Shown here in pieces: positions 33,353-42,942 of a stretch of DNA of 57,681 nt; the stretch's first letter is position 1; each line of letters opens with the position of its first letter. The notes under the pieces are model-generated. The model ran no database searches. It saw nothing but the letters and a program-made list of their open reading frames with translations, and was not told the DNA's origin. The stretch comes from an uncultured Flavobacteriales bacterium (lineage in GTDB: Bacteria > Bacteroidota > Bacteroidia > Flavobacteriales_D > Crocinitomicaceae), in assembly GCA_937973685.1 (NCBI GenBank), contig CALJKJ010000024.1:1-57681 (forward strand), written 5' to 3'. Both the position numbers and the translations under genes were made by a program.

Positions 33353-35557
33353 ATGGCAGTTATTGGTACAATTAGAGACAAAGGTCGTTACTTCCTAGTT
33401 GGGATAGTTGGATTATCGTTGATACTCTTTATCGCACAAGGATTTTTTGACATCATGGGTTCAGCTGGTCCACAAGGCAACTTGGGAACTATTGACGGTG
33501 AAGTCGTAAATCAAGAACTTTACAATAAGTATGTTGAGCAGTTTGTAACGTTGGAGCAACAACAAGCGCAACAACAACAAAAAGAATTCACAGATCAAGA
33601 CAGAGCAAATGCTGAAGATAGAGCTTGGCAAGCAACTGTAGATGAGTTGACATTGTCAAAAGAATTTGAAGCATTGGGTGTTGATGTGTCTGATAATGAG
33701 TTTACTGCATACCTTTATGGAACAGATGGTTTCCCTTTATTGAGCGACATTCAACAAGGATTCACTGATCCAGCAACTGGGAAATTCAATGCAAAAGCAT
33801 TGGATAAATTCATTGCAGAGCGTGAAAAAGCAACTGATCCAACTACTGTTAAACAGTGGAAAGACACAAAGGAGGCTTTACGTAACCAACGCAAACAAGA
33901 AAAATACTTTCAGATATTAAATCAAGGTGTTTACGTTACTAAATTAGAAGCGAAAGAAGAATACACAGCTCAAAAAGAAATGAAATCTATTTCTTATGTA
34001 GTTCGTAACTTCCGTGACATTTTAGATACAGATATTAAAATCAAGGAATCTGAAATTCGTGAGTTTTACGAAAAGAACAAAGACAAAAAGAAATACGAAT
34101 CGACTGCTGGTCGTGAAGTAAAATATTTTGATGTTGTCATTGCTGCTTCTAAAAGAGATACAATTGAATTTAACAACAAAATGAAAAAATTGACAGCTGA
34201 TTTCGGTCGTTCAATCAATGATTCATTATTTGTGTTACAAAATTCAGATGTGAAATTCTACACGTCGTCTCACCAAGCAACTTTCCGTCCGCAAGGCGAT
34301 CCAAAAGCACGTCAAGGAATGACTTATCCTGTTGAAATGGATACTGTTTTCAAAACAGCTAAAATTGGACAAATTGTAGGACCTTATGCAGATAATGGAA
34401 AAGTACGTTTGGCGAAAGTGATTGACTTCAATACTAAAATGTGTAAAGTACGTCACATCTTGATCAATGCACAAAAAGGCGATACGAAGAAAATTGCAAG
34501 TGCTAAGAAATTAGCTGATAGTTTGGTAAAGCTTGTAAACAAAACAAACTTCGAAGACTTCGTTAAAAAATATTCAGAGGATCCAGGGTCGAAAGACAAA
34601 GGTGGTGTTTACGAAGACTTTATGGATTATGAAATGGTTGCGCCATTCTCAGATTTTGCAACTACTAAGAAAATTGGAGAAATCGGAGTAGTACAATCAG
34701 ATTTTGGTTTCCACATCATGGAAGTATTGGACCGTAAAGCTGTTCAATACCCTGTGTTAGCATTAATCGAAAAAACGTTAGAAGCATCTGATGATACTGA
34801 AATGTCGTTGAAAGACAAAGCGTATAACTTGTTATCAAAAATTGACCGTTCAATTGCTTCGAAAGAAGAATTGTTAGACAAACTAAGCATTTTTGATACA
34901 ATTGCAAAACGTGAAGGTTTCTTTGTTCGACCAGTTCAAATGAGTGATGAATCACCAAGAGTAACAGGTTTCAACACACGTTTAGCGGAACAAAAATTGT
35001 TAGAATTAGCTTGGAACGAAGATGCGCAAGTTGGTGATATTTGTGGTTCTCCAATTTCAGACAAAGGACGTTACATCATTGCGATGGTTTCATCGATTCG
35101 TGAAAAAGGAGTTCCTACATACGAAGATGCTTACTTACGCATGAAAGCTGATGCAATCAAAGAGAAGAAAGCAAATCGTTTCAAAAAACAAATTGGTAGT
35201 ATCCGTAACTTAAAAGTGTTAGCGAAAAAAGGAAACACGATAGTAAACACTGCTGATGTAACGTTTGCTAATCCAAGTATTGCAAGTTCTGGTTTCGAAC
35301 CTGAAATCGTTGGTGCACTTTTCTCTGGATTAAAAGACGGGAAAACTACATTGCCTTTAGTAGGTGAAAATGGTGTTTATGTTATTCGATTAATGAAAAC
35401 AACAAAAGCGCCAACTGCTGCAAACTATGACCAAGAAAAAACAACCTTGTTGAATCAATACCGTGGATCTATTCCACAAATGGCACGTATTGCTTTGCAG
35501 AAAAAATTAGACGTGAAAGATAACCGTAAGTTATTGGAAGCAGGAATTGGAAGATAA
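33353..35557 (+). CDS. SurA/PpiD-type peptidyl-prolyl isomerase (membrane-anchored foldase)
   Basis: A 734-residue periplasmic chaperone anchored by one N-terminal membrane helix (about residues 13-35). A SurA-N-like region (about 45-230) is followed by one parvulin domain at about 363-463 ('CKVRHILINAQKGD', 'FGFHIMEVLDR'). The long helical C-terminal part ends in a second, divergent parvulin-like region ('TTLPLVGENGVYVIRLMK'). The arrangement is that of PpiD, which helps outer-membrane and secreted proteins fold after Sec export. Given the large T9SS cargo encoded nearby, a supporting role there is plausible but inferred. Confidence 0.92.
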   Translation: MAVIGTIRDKGRYFLVGIVGLSLILFIAQGFFDIMGSAGPQGNLGTIDGEVVNQELYNKYVEQFVTLEQQQAQQQQKEFTDQDRANAEDRAWQATVDELTLSKEFEALGVDVSDNEFTAYLYGTDGFPLLSDIQQGFTDPATGKFNAKALDKFIAEREKATDPTTVKQWKDTKEALRNQRKQEKYFQILNQGVYVTKLEAKEEYTAQKEMKSISYVVRNFRDILDTDIKIKESEIREFYEKNKDKKKYESTAGREVKYFDVVIAASKRDTIEFNNKMKKLTADFGRSINDSLFVLQNSDVKFYTSSHQATFRPQGDPKARQGMTYPVEMDTVFKTAKIGQIVGPYADNGKVRLAKVIDFNTKMCKVRHILINAQKGDTKKIASAKKLADSLVKLVNKTNFEDFVKKYSEDPGSKDKGGVYEDFMDYEMVAPFSDFATTKKIGEIGVVQSDFGFHIMEVLDRKAVQYPVLALIEKTLEASDDTEMSLKDKAYNLLSKIDRSIASKEELLDKLSIFDTIAKREGFFVRPVQMSDESPRVTGFNTRLAEQKLLELAWNEDAQVGDICGSPISDKGRYIIAMVSSIREKGVPTYEDAYLRMKADAIKEKKANRFKKQIGSIRNLKVLAKKGNTIVNTADVTFANPSIASSGFEPEIVGALFSGLKDGKTTLPLVGENGVYVIRLMKTTKAPTAANYDQEKTTLLNQYRGSIPQMARIALQKKLDVKDNRKLLEAGIGR

Positions 35558-35574
35558 TAACTTCAAGATAATGG

Positions 35575-35606
35575 GAAAGGGGAATCGAAAGGTTCCCCTT
35601 TTTTTG
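35575..35606 (+). terminator. Terminator after the PpiD-like gene
   Basis: The stem AAGGGGAA / TTCCCCTT with a short loop and a seven-T run starts about 18 bases after the stop codon. Confidence 0.88.
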
Positions 35607-35652
35607 TGCTGTGAGGAATGAAATTTGGTAGATGAATTTACTCGTAAGAAAA

Positions 35653-35694
35653 TGGTCTGTCTGCAGCTTTACCACAATATACCCGGGTAACTAA
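35653..35694. repeat. 42-bp direct repeat, copy 1
   Basis: This copy matches 35764-35805 at 39 of 42 positions. It contains a PstI-type CTGCAG palindrome and the perfect palindrome TACCCGGGTA. The right end, AACTAATTAAA (35689-35699), is also one arm of an inverted repeat with 35726-35736. It is not explained by the terminator or by any coding frame. Confidence 0.9.
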
Positions 35695-35736
35695 TTAAAA
35701 TGAACTAACCTTTGTTTCTAAAGCGTTTAATTAGTT
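35689..35736. repeat. 11-bp inverted repeat between the two 42-bp copies
   Basis: AACTAATTAAA at 35689-35699 is the exact reverse complement of TTTAATTAGTT at 35726-35736, with a 26-base loop. It is A/T-rich and without a T run, so it is not an obvious terminator. Confidence 0.6.
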
Positions 35737-35763
35737 GATCGTAAATAAAATAGATGTGTGTTG

Positions 35764-35805
35764 TGGTCAGTCTGCAGCTTTACCACAATTTACCAGGGTA
35801 ACTAA
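35764..35805. repeat. 42-bp direct repeat, copy 2
   Basis: The second copy, 111 bases after the first (start to start), with three substitutions (positions 6, 27 and 32 of the unit), one of which breaks the TACCCGGGTA palindrome. It ends 22 bases before the stop codon of the minus-strand gene at 35828. Confidence 0.9.
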
Positions 35806-35827
35806 ATAATCTTTCAAAAAAACAAAT

Positions 35828-36781
35828 TTACTTATCCCAAAAAGTAAATTTATTAAAGCGTGTTATTGTGATAAAATTAGATGGAATTTCTCGTTTGATA
35901 AATGAATACAACAAACCCGTTTCAGAACTGTAAATTACTTGTTCATCGAGGAATTGTTGTCCATTTCTGAATGACGCTTTTGCAATTAAATTTCCATATT
36001 GATCGTATTGAAAACGCTGTTCATTAGCTGGAATAGAGTCCAAATTCCGAAATTGTTCAATTATTACAATCCGTTTCAATTCGTCGTAGCGGTAATACGT
36101 AGTCAATTTATTGCTTGAAAACGTGTAGCGCAATTCCTCGCGTGTTTTGTATCCCAAAGAATCGGTTACTGTTTTCTTCTCCAGGTAATTAATGCCATCG
36201 CTACTAAATATCTTTTTGGTGCGTTCTCCTGTAGTTTCTGCATACGTCATGGTTTCTGTGTTCCAAGGCAATCTGCGTTCAATAACGGGTCTAATTTTAC
36301 TGTGTAACGTGTCTATTTCGCGCCAAGTTTCTTCCTTGATCAATTGCTGCTCTTCGTTGTAGTAATAATCAGTAGCTAAAAACCCTTTTTTTTCACTTAT
36401 TCGTTTGCTGATTAATAGTCCAGCCTGGTTATACGCATACGTATAAACGGTTGTATCACTTTTTACATCTCCTTTTGCTGTAGAATAATGCAGTACTAAT
36501 CTCCCTAAGGTATCAAATTCATAAACAGTTACGTATTTTGAATTTCTGATGACATCACTTTGTTTTTTATAGCTGAAATCCCCTTGGATGGATTTTATCT
36601 TTGCTGCTTTGATAAATTTAGGCGAAAAGTAAGGTGCTTCGTCAAGCAAGGCGACGCCTGTTTTATTATCAATTAGTTGTCCAAAGGTTGAAGGTGATTG
36701 AGACAAAAAAAGCGAAGTAATGATCAATTTGAAGGTCGAACCAACCAATTGATAACTACTTCGCCAATGAGAACAATTCAA
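35828..36781 (-). CDS. Exported protein of unknown function with YD-like repeats
   Basis: I do not recognise this 317-residue protein. After a signal-like N terminus ('KLIITSLFLSQSPSTFGQ') it contains repeated strand motifs such as 'YEFDTLGRLVLHYST', 'YYNEEQQLIKEE', 'YRYDELKRIVIIEQ' and 'FQYDQYGNLIAKASF', which resemble RHS/YD or MORN-type beta hairpins. No ATG exists before the signal region; TTG 36781 or TTG 36748 must be used, the latter giving a compact 24-residue signal peptide. It follows nuoN by 19 bases on the same strand, so it may be read through from the nuo operon. No role in complex I is suggested. Confidence 0.7.
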   Translation of the reverse strand: MNCSHWRSSYQLVGSTFKLIITSLFLSQSPSTFGQLIDNKTGVALLDEAPYFSPKFIKAAKIKSIQGDFSYKKQSDVIRNSKYVTVYEFDTLGRLVLHYSTAKGDVKSDTTVYTYAYNQAGLLISKRISEKKGFLATDYYYNEEQQLIKEETWREIDTLHSKIRPVIERRLPWNTETMTYAETTGERTKKIFSSDGINYLEKKTVTDSLGYKTREELRYTFSSNKLTTYYRYDELKRIVIIEQFRNLDSIPANEQRFQYDQYGNLIAKASFRNGQQFLDEQVIYSSETGLLYSFIKREIPSNFITITRFNKFTFWDK

Positions 36782-36800
36782 AAGAATCGACTAAAATAAC

Positions 36801-38165
36801 TTATAAAAAAGGAATGATAAATGGTAATCCAATCATTCCGATAATCGTGATAACAATAATTAGTGTCGTTAACAACGATAATTTTATTGGTGCTTGTTCT
36901 GTTTCCGATTTTGAAACAATAGCTCCAAACACTTTTAAATAGTAATAAATACTGATTGCAGAATTGACTAAGGCAATAATTACCAAGGTGCTGTGTTCTT
37001 TCCATGCATCAGCTAGCACAAGGTATTTTCCAAAAAATCCAGCAGTCAATGGAATACCTGCTAATGATAACACAGCAATTACTCCAGCAATCGCCAATAA
37101 AGGATTTCTTTTACCAAGACCTTTTAAGGCTTCAATTTTGTCTTCTTCGTCATTGACACTAATGCCAATTGCAATCAATGCAATCACAGAAAATCCATAT
37201 CCTGTCATGTAAAACCACATATCAAATACGCTGGTCATTGATCCTGAAATCAATACTAAAAGCGTATAACCAACGTGAGTGATTGATGAGTATGCTAACA
37301 ACCGTTTCAATTTCGTTTGACGAATAGCAGATAAATTTCCAACGAACAAGGTCAATATCATCAATCCGCTCAATGCAGGAACCCAAAAATCGTGAGCCAT
37401 TGCAAAAGCTTCGTGGAATAATTTCAAAAAGGCACTAAATGCCGCAATTTTAACTACTGAAGCCATGAAACCTGTTACCACATGTGGTGCACCGTCGTAT
37501 ACATCAGGACTCCAGAAATGGAAAGGTGCAGCACCAACTTTGAATAAAAATGCAGCAAGAATGAACAAAATACCAATAAATAACATCGTGTTATCAATGT
37601 TCATTTGGAAGATTGCTTGTGCTATTTCACTGACTTTAAATGAGCCAGTTGCACCATAGATCCAAGCAACACCAAAAAGTAATACTCCCGTTGCGAAAGA
37701 ACCCATCAAGAAATATTTCAAAGACGCTTCGTTTGATAATGCATTGTGTTTATTACTTCCTGCCATGACATAAATTGGAATAGAAAGAATTTCTAAACCT
37801 AAGAAGAACATAAACATGTCCGTAAAAGCTGTCATGATAACTGCTCCAGTTGCTGAAAACAATAACAAGCCAATGTATTCGCCAATGTGCTCAGTACTCT
37901 CTTTGAAACGCGAGTATCCAATTCCTATTAAAAGAAAAGCAAATACCAAAATTGTTAAGGAGTAATATAAACTTGCTTGCGTAAACTCAAGTCCATCGTA
38001 TCCTAATTTGACGAATGACTGACCACCTGTAATTTGGTAAATTATTGAAACTATTCCCAAAAGTAAACCTCCCAATGCAGAAGATAATACCAAAATAGGT
38101 TTTTTCGAAAAGGCTGCAAACAAGGAAATCAATCCACTCGCAAAAACGATTATTAACGCATCCAT
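36801..38165 (-). CDS. nuoN: NADH-quinone oxidoreductase subunit N
   Basis: One of the three antiporter-like, proton-pumping membrane subunits of complex I. The 454 residues form about fourteen membrane helices. Family signs include the conserved Glu and Lys of the antiporter fold: 'GLEILSIPIYVMAG', 'LFKVGAAPFHFWSPDVYDGAP' (about 207-227), 'TKLKRLLAYSSITHVGY' and 'LAGIPLTAGFFGKY'. It is the last nuo gene, one base after nuoM. Confidence 0.96.
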   Translation of the reverse strand: MDALIIVFASGLISLFAAFSKKPILVLSSALGGLLLGIVSIIYQITGGQSFVKLGYDGLEFTQASLYYSLTILVFAFLLIGIGYSRFKESTEHIGEYIGLLLFSATGAVIMTAFTDMFMFFLGLEILSIPIYVMAGSNKHNALSNEASLKYFLMGSFATGVLLFGVAWIYGATGSFKVSEIAQAIFQMNIDNTMLFIGILFILAAFLFKVGAAPFHFWSPDVYDGAPHVVTGFMASVVKIAAFSAFLKLFHEAFAMAHDFWVPALSGLMILTLFVGNLSAIRQTKLKRLLAYSSITHVGYTLLVLISGSMTSVFDMWFYMTGYGFSVIALIAIGISVNDEEDKIEALKGLGKRNPLLAIAGVIAVLSLAGIPLTAGFFGKYLVLADAWKEHSTLVIIALVNSAISIYYYLKVFGAIVSKSETEQAPIKLSLLTTLIIVITIIGMIGLPFIIPFL

Positions 38166-38166
38166 A

Positions 38167-39618
38167 TTATTTAGCTAAAGAAGTTGAGATTGAACTTAAT
38201 TCTAAGAGATTCGTAACACTTGGTTTAACGAAATCAATGATTGCTGCTGGATATACTCCCAAAACAACAATAATTACCATGATGATGAAGAAAACAACAA
38301 ATTCACTCCAATGTAAATCGGCAAATTCAGCTGTATTAACTGGACCATACATGCTTAATTGATAAGCTCTAAATGTGTAAACAGCTCCAAGAATTAACGT
38401 TGTTCCTGCTACAGCTCCAATGATCCAATCGTAATTGTAAATACCTTTTAATAATAAAAACTCGCCAATGAAACCACTTGTAAAAGGAACGGAAACCGAA
38501 GCAAACGCTAATGCAGCAAACCAAAAAGCAAATTTTGGTGCTTGTTTTGCTATTCCTCCTAAATCGGATAACGAACGCGTGTGCAAACGACGCTCAATCA
38601 CATCAACTGCAAGGAATAACCCAAGTGCTACTAAACCGTGATTGATCATTTGTAAAACACCTGCTGAAATCGCATCAACAGTCGCCGTAAACAAACCTGC
38701 AGCGATTAAACCAACGTGCGATAAAGAAGCATATGCAAACAAACGTTTCATGTCGTTTTGTTTGATAGCAATAACAGCTCCGTAAACAACACCGATTACT
38801 GCAAGTACAATTATGCAATACGTTGCTGTTTCAAGTGCTTCTGGAAATAAGGGTAATAACCATCGGATAATTCCATACAAAGCCATTTTCAACATGATTG
38901 CTGAAAGCAACATTGTTCCAGCCATTGGTGCTTTTGCATACGTATCTGGTTGCCAAGTATGGAAAGGGAAAATTGGAATTTTCACAGCAAAAGCTAAGAA
39001 GAATCCAGCCATTAACCAAAAAGCAACTGTTTTATCTGTCAAAGCAACATTGACTAAATCCATATATGCAAATGAAGGTGCCATTGATTTTAAACCAATG
39101 ATTGCTGCTAACATAGCAATTGAACCTACAAATGTGTAAATGAAGAATTTTAATAACGCTGCTTTTCTTTCAGGTGCTCCAAACCAATAAGCAATCAAGT
39201 AAATTGGAATCAAGGTTATTTCCCAAAAGATGTAAAACCAAAGGCCATCTAATGATACGAAAACTCCCGTCAAGCCTAATTGCATGAAAAAGACCATGCT
39301 CGTAAACAAGCGATTCGATGCCAATTCATTTTTATAATTACTCAATAAAATCAATGGAATTAATCCAGCTGTCAACAATAAAAGTAATAAGCTGATCGCA
39401 TCGTAACCAAAATGCATGGTCATACCAAAACCTTTGATCCAATCTTGTTTTACAAAATAATGCATTCCATTAGCGGAATTGTAGGTACAAATCAAACCAA
39501 CTGTTATTACTAACGTGGTCAATCCACCCAACAAACCAACAATGCGCACTGCGTTTTTCGGCACAAATAATACTATAAGTGCGAAACAAATCGGTAAAAT
39601 AAATAATAAATGTCCCAC
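38167..39618 (-). CDS. nuoM: NADH-quinone oxidoreductase subunit M
   Basis: A proton-pumping antiporter-like membrane subunit of 483 residues. The conserved pumping residues lie in 'WEITLIPIYLIAYWFG', 'VKIPIFPFHTWQPDTYAKAP' and 'DMKRLFAYASLSHVG'. The C-terminal part contains 'SVPFTSGFIGEFLLLKG', typical of NuoM. It sits between nuoL and nuoN with gaps of three bases and one base. Confidence 0.96.
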   Translation of the reverse strand: MGHLLFILPICFALIVLFVPKNAVRIVGLLGGLTTLVITVGLICTYNSANGMHYFVKQDWIKGFGMTMHFGYDAISLLLLLLTAGLIPLILLSNYKNELASNRLFTSMVFFMQLGLTGVFVSLDGLWFYIFWEITLIPIYLIAYWFGAPERKAALLKFFIYTFVGSIAMLAAIIGLKSMAPSFAYMDLVNVALTDKTVAFWLMAGFFLAFAVKIPIFPFHTWQPDTYAKAPMAGTMLLSAIMLKMALYGIIRWLLPLFPEALETATYCIIVLAVIGVVYGAVIAIKQNDMKRLFAYASLSHVGLIAAGLFTATVDAISAGVLQMINHGLVALGLFLAVDVIERRLHTRSLSDLGGIAKQAPKFAFWFAALAFASVSVPFTSGFIGEFLLLKGIYNYDWIIGAVAGTTLILGAVYTFRAYQLSMYGPVNTAEFADLHWSEFVVFFIIMVIIVVLGVYPAAIIDFVKPSVTNLLELSSISTSLAK

Positions 39619-39621
39619 GTA

Positions 39622-41538
39622 TTAGTTTTTATAAATAAGGTAATACACTACTAAACCAACCAAGCCCATAACCATCCAAAGCAGGTAGCTGTCTGTTCTT
39701 CCAGTTTGCCATTTTCTAACCAAGTCACCTGATTTACCGATAACTTGACCAAGACCTACCACACCTCTATGAAGAACTATTCCTTCAAAAAACTGTGTTA
39801 TTTTTAATGACAACCATTCCAAAGGACGAACAAACAAAAAGTTGTAAATTTCGTCGAAGTATAATTTGTTTTTAGACAATTTCTCCCAACCTGTTACAGC
39901 TTCATCTGCAACTGGCAAACTTCCTTTTTTGCCATAAACAAGGTAAGTAACAAGTAGGATTAACAATGACATTGCTCCTGCAACAACCATCAAGATTAAC
40001 GCTAAATTTGCGTTTTCAGCATGTTTTGGTAAAGCAGTAAAACCAGCAACATTTTGCTCGAATAAATGTGACATCCAGTGTGCTTGTTTGTGTAACCAAA
40101 CTCCCGGTAAGTTTAACAATCCACCAAAAACAGAAAGCACAGCTAACACGATTAATGGTAATGTCATTGCAACAGGCCCTTCGTGAACGTGGTGTTCTTG
40201 TTCGTGTGTTCCTCTGAAACTTCCGAAGAAAGTAACAAAATACAAACGGAACATATAAATTGCAGTTAAAGCTGCACTTGCCATCAAGGCAACATACAAC
40301 CATGTTCCATGAGTAAATGCATGCGCAATGATTTCATCTTTTGAATAAAACCCAGACAATAATGGGAAACCTGCTATTGCTAAGGTTCCAATTAAAAATG
40401 TTGCGTGAGTAATCGGAATCATTTTGCGTAAGCCTCCCATTTTACGAATGTCTTGTTCGTCTGACATGGCGTGAATAACACTTCCTGAACCTAAGAATAA
40501 TAATGCTTTGAAAAATGCGTGAGTTGTAACATGGAACATTGCCGCAGTGTATGCTCCCATTCCCAATGCAACGAATAACATTCCTAATTGTGAAACTGTT
40601 GAGTACGCCAATACTTTTTTGATATCGTTTTGACGCATTGCAATAAACGCTGCGATAATTGACGTAGCCAATCCAACGTATAACATGATATCTTGTGTCA
40701 AATGCGATGCTTCAAACAAGTAATTAGAACGTACCGTTAAAAAGATACCCGCTGTTACCATCGTTGCCGCGTGAATCAAAGCTGAAACTGGCGTTGGTCC
40801 TGCCATGGCATCCGGCAACCAAGTAAACAATGGAATTTGCGCCGATTTTCCTGTAGCTCCAATAAATAACATCAATGTTATTCCAAGTATCATCCAATCT
40901 GAAGGAATCAATTTTTCAACCAATACTTTTTGTGCTAATTCGTTGTATTCTAATGTTCCAAACTGTGCTAACAGCAAAAACAATCCAATCAACAAGCCCA
41001 AATCTCCAATACGATTCATGATAAAGGCTTTGCGTGCAGCGATCGTGTTTTTGAAATCGCCGTACCAGAAACCAATTAACAAGTAAGAACAAATACCTAC
41101 TCCTTCCCAACCGAAGAATAACAAGAAGTAATTGCTTCCTAACACCAAGATTAACATGGCAAAAATGAACAAGTTTAAGTACGTAAAGAACTTATAAAAA
41201 CCTGGATCATTTTTCATGTATCCAATAGAGAACAAGTGAATCAATGTTCCGATTCCCGTAACGATTAAAGCCATCCAAACCGATAAATTATCAGCTAAAA
41301 AACCAGCGTTTAAGGAAAAAGAATCTGTTTTTAACATGGTGAAAAGCTTCACCGAAACAGCATCACCTTGTTGTACTTGCATGAAAACAAGGACTGTAAA
41401 CAAGAATGAAATGGCCATTACGGTTGTTGCGATAACACCAACCATTGCTTTTGATAATTGTTTACCAAACGTCCCATTTATAAACGCCCCAAGCAATGGA
41501 AGCGCTATGATAAGCGGAATTAACTGTTGAACTGTCAT
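39622..41538 (-). CDS. nuoL: NADH-quinone oxidoreductase subunit L
   Basis: The distal proton-pumping subunit, 638 residues. The antiporter core includes 'GWEGVGICSYLLIGFWY', 'SAQIPLFTWLPDAMAGPTP', 'ALIHAATMVTAGIF' and 'DIKKVLAYSTVSQLGM'. The extra C-terminal helices that form the long lateral arm of NuoL are present ('WLSLKITQFFEGIV' near the end). It begins two bases after nuoK. Confidence 0.96.
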   Translation of the reverse strand: MTVQQLIPLIIALPLLGAFINGTFGKQLSKAMVGVIATTVMAISFLFTVLVFMQVQQGDAVSVKLFTMLKTDSFSLNAGFLADNLSVWMALIVTGIGTLIHLFSIGYMKNDPGFYKFFTYLNLFIFAMLILVLGSNYFLLFFGWEGVGICSYLLIGFWYGDFKNTIAARKAFIMNRIGDLGLLIGLFLLLAQFGTLEYNELAQKVLVEKLIPSDWMILGITLMLFIGATGKSAQIPLFTWLPDAMAGPTPVSALIHAATMVTAGIFLTVRSNYLFEASHLTQDIMLYVGLATSIIAAFIAMRQNDIKKVLAYSTVSQLGMLFVALGMGAYTAAMFHVTTHAFFKALLFLGSGSVIHAMSDEQDIRKMGGLRKMIPITHATFLIGTLAIAGFPLLSGFYSKDEIIAHAFTHGTWLYVALMASAALTAIYMFRLYFVTFFGSFRGTHEQEHHVHEGPVAMTLPLIVLAVLSVFGGLLNLPGVWLHKQAHWMSHLFEQNVAGFTALPKHAENANLALILMVVAGAMSLLILLVTYLVYGKKGSLPVADEAVTGWEKLSKNKLYFDEIYNFLFVRPLEWLSLKITQFFEGIVLHRGVVGLGQVIGKSGDLVRKWQTGRTDSYLLWMVMGLVGLVVYYLIYKN

Positions 41539-41540
41539 GC

Positions 41541-41870
41541 TTAATTTTTTAATTTGTTAAACAAGCGAATGTCTGTCGTTCGTGCATTTCTGTATAGCAA
41601 AACCAGAATGGATAAGCCTACAGTAGCTTCGGCAGCTGCCACAACCATAATGAAGAACACAAATAACTGACCATCAGCTTTCCCAAAATAAGTAGAAAAA
41701 GCAACCAACAATAAGTTGACAGCATTCAACATTAATTCAATGCACATCAATAATATGATTGCATTTTTACGGTACAGTACACCAAATACACCAATCGCGA
41801 ACAACACTGTCGCTAAAAGCATGTAATGTTTGATGCTGATACCTGATTCGAATAAAGTCGCTAATAACAT
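41541..41870 (-). CDS. nuoK: NADH-quinone oxidoreductase subunit K
   Basis: A small membrane subunit of 109 residues with three helices. The conserved glutamates that carry protons are in 'MCIELMLNAVNLLLVAF' and in the last helix ('AAAEATVGLSILVLLYR'). It follows nuoJ by two bases. Confidence 0.95.
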   Translation of the reverse strand: MLLATLFESGISIKHYMLLATVLFAIGVFGVLYRKNAIILLMCIELMLNAVNLLLVAFSTYFGKADGQLFVFFIMVVAAAEATVGLSILVLLYRNARTTDIRLFNKLKN

Positions 41871-41872
41871 CT

Positions 41873-42385
41873 TTAATCAATTATTTGTTTGTCACGTTTT
41901 GCCAAAAGCACTGCTCCAACCATTGCTGCAATGAACAACACGGAAGAAACCTCGAATGGTAAAACATACTTGGTGAATAACAACTGTCCTAAATTTTCAA
42001 CTAGTCCAGCATTTGCTGCATTTGCAGGTAAAACAGGTTGTGCAATGACTGCATCACGAAGCGCAGCAACTACAACTGTCAATAAAGATCCAGCAGCAAC
42101 TACGGCACTGATGGTCATTACTATTGGTCCTTTTGGTCCATTTTCCTTGTCTAAATTCAATAACATCAACACAAACAAGAAAAGTACCATGATCGCACCT
42201 GCATAAACAATGATGTTAACAATGGCAACGAATTGCGCATTCATCAATACATAATTTGCAGAAATTAAGAAAAACGTAAGTACCAAGTACAAAACACTTC
42301 TCATGGGATGACTACTCAATACCACCATCAAAGCGGTACCAATAGTTAATCCTCCTAGTAGGTAAAAAACTAAATCTAAACTCAT
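41873..42385 (-). CDS. nuoJ: NADH-quinone oxidoreductase subunit J
   Basis: A five-helix membrane subunit of 170 residues. 'YAGAIMVLFLFVLMLLNLD' matches the conserved third helix of NuoJ (ND6), which bends during turnover. Its start overlaps the nuoI stop by four bases (ATGA). Confidence 0.95.
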   Translation of the reverse strand: MSLDLVFYLLGGLTIGTALMVVLSSHPMRSVLYLVLTFFLISANYVLMNAQFVAIVNIIVYAGAIMVLFLFVLMLLNLDKENGPKGPIVMTISAVVAAGSLLTVVVAALRDAVIAQPVLPANAANAGLVENLGQLLFTKYVLPFEVSSVLFIAAMVGAVLLAKRDKQIID

Positions 42386-42924
42386 TTTATAGGTCTTTTT
42401 CCAGTAAACTGACGATTTGTAATATCGATGCGTTGGTCTTCTTTTTCAACCAAACGATCTTTTCCGTAAACAAAATCTTCGCGTTCAAAGTATGTAGGAA
42501 CAATGCGATCTGTTAAGAAAATTGCTTCTTTCGGACATGCTTCTTCACACAATCCACAAAAGATACAACGCAACATATTGATTTCATATGTGGTTGCGTA
42601 TTTTTCTTCACGAAATAAATGCTCTTCGCCTTTTGCGCGTTCTCCCGAAGTCATTGTAATTGCTTCAGCAGGACAAGCTACTGCACACAAACCACAAGCT
42701 GTACAGTTTTCACGACCTTGTTCATCGCGTTTCAACACATGTTGACCACGGTAAACTTGTGCAAATTCACGTTTTTGCTCAGGGTATTTGAGGGTGTTGT
42801 TTTTACGGAACAAGTGCTTGAAAGTAATCCACATACCACCGAAAACGGCTGGTAAATAAAGACTTTCAAGAAAACTCATTTTCTTGTTTGAAACAACTTT
42901 TTTACGATTTGATAAACTTTCCAT
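42382..42924 (-). CDS. nuoI: NADH-quinone oxidoreductase subunit I
   Basis: The ferredoxin-like subunit that holds clusters N6a and N6b, passing electrons to N2 in NuoB. In 180 residues both CxxCxxCxxxCP motifs are intact: Cys74, 77, 80 and 84, and Cys120, 123, 126 and 130. The first 45 residues form an N-terminal amphipathic/membrane-lying segment ('SFLESLYLPAVFGGMWITFKH', about 17-37). Confidence 0.97.
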   Translation of the reverse strand: MESLSNRKKVVSNKKMSFLESLYLPAVFGGMWITFKHLFRKNNTLKYPEQKREFAQVYRGQHVLKRDEQGRENCTACGLCAVACPAEAITMTSGERAKGEEHLFREEKYATTYEINMLRCIFCGLCEEACPKEAIFLTDRIVPTYFEREDFVYGKDRLVEKEDQRIDITNRQFTGKRPIK

Positions 42925-42942
42925 TTTGATCTATATAGATTT

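Noticed and set aside
35653..35805. Two repeats of 42 bp as a CRISPR array
   Set aside because: There are only two copies, the spacing is 69 bases, the copies differ at three positions and no cas genes are nearby.
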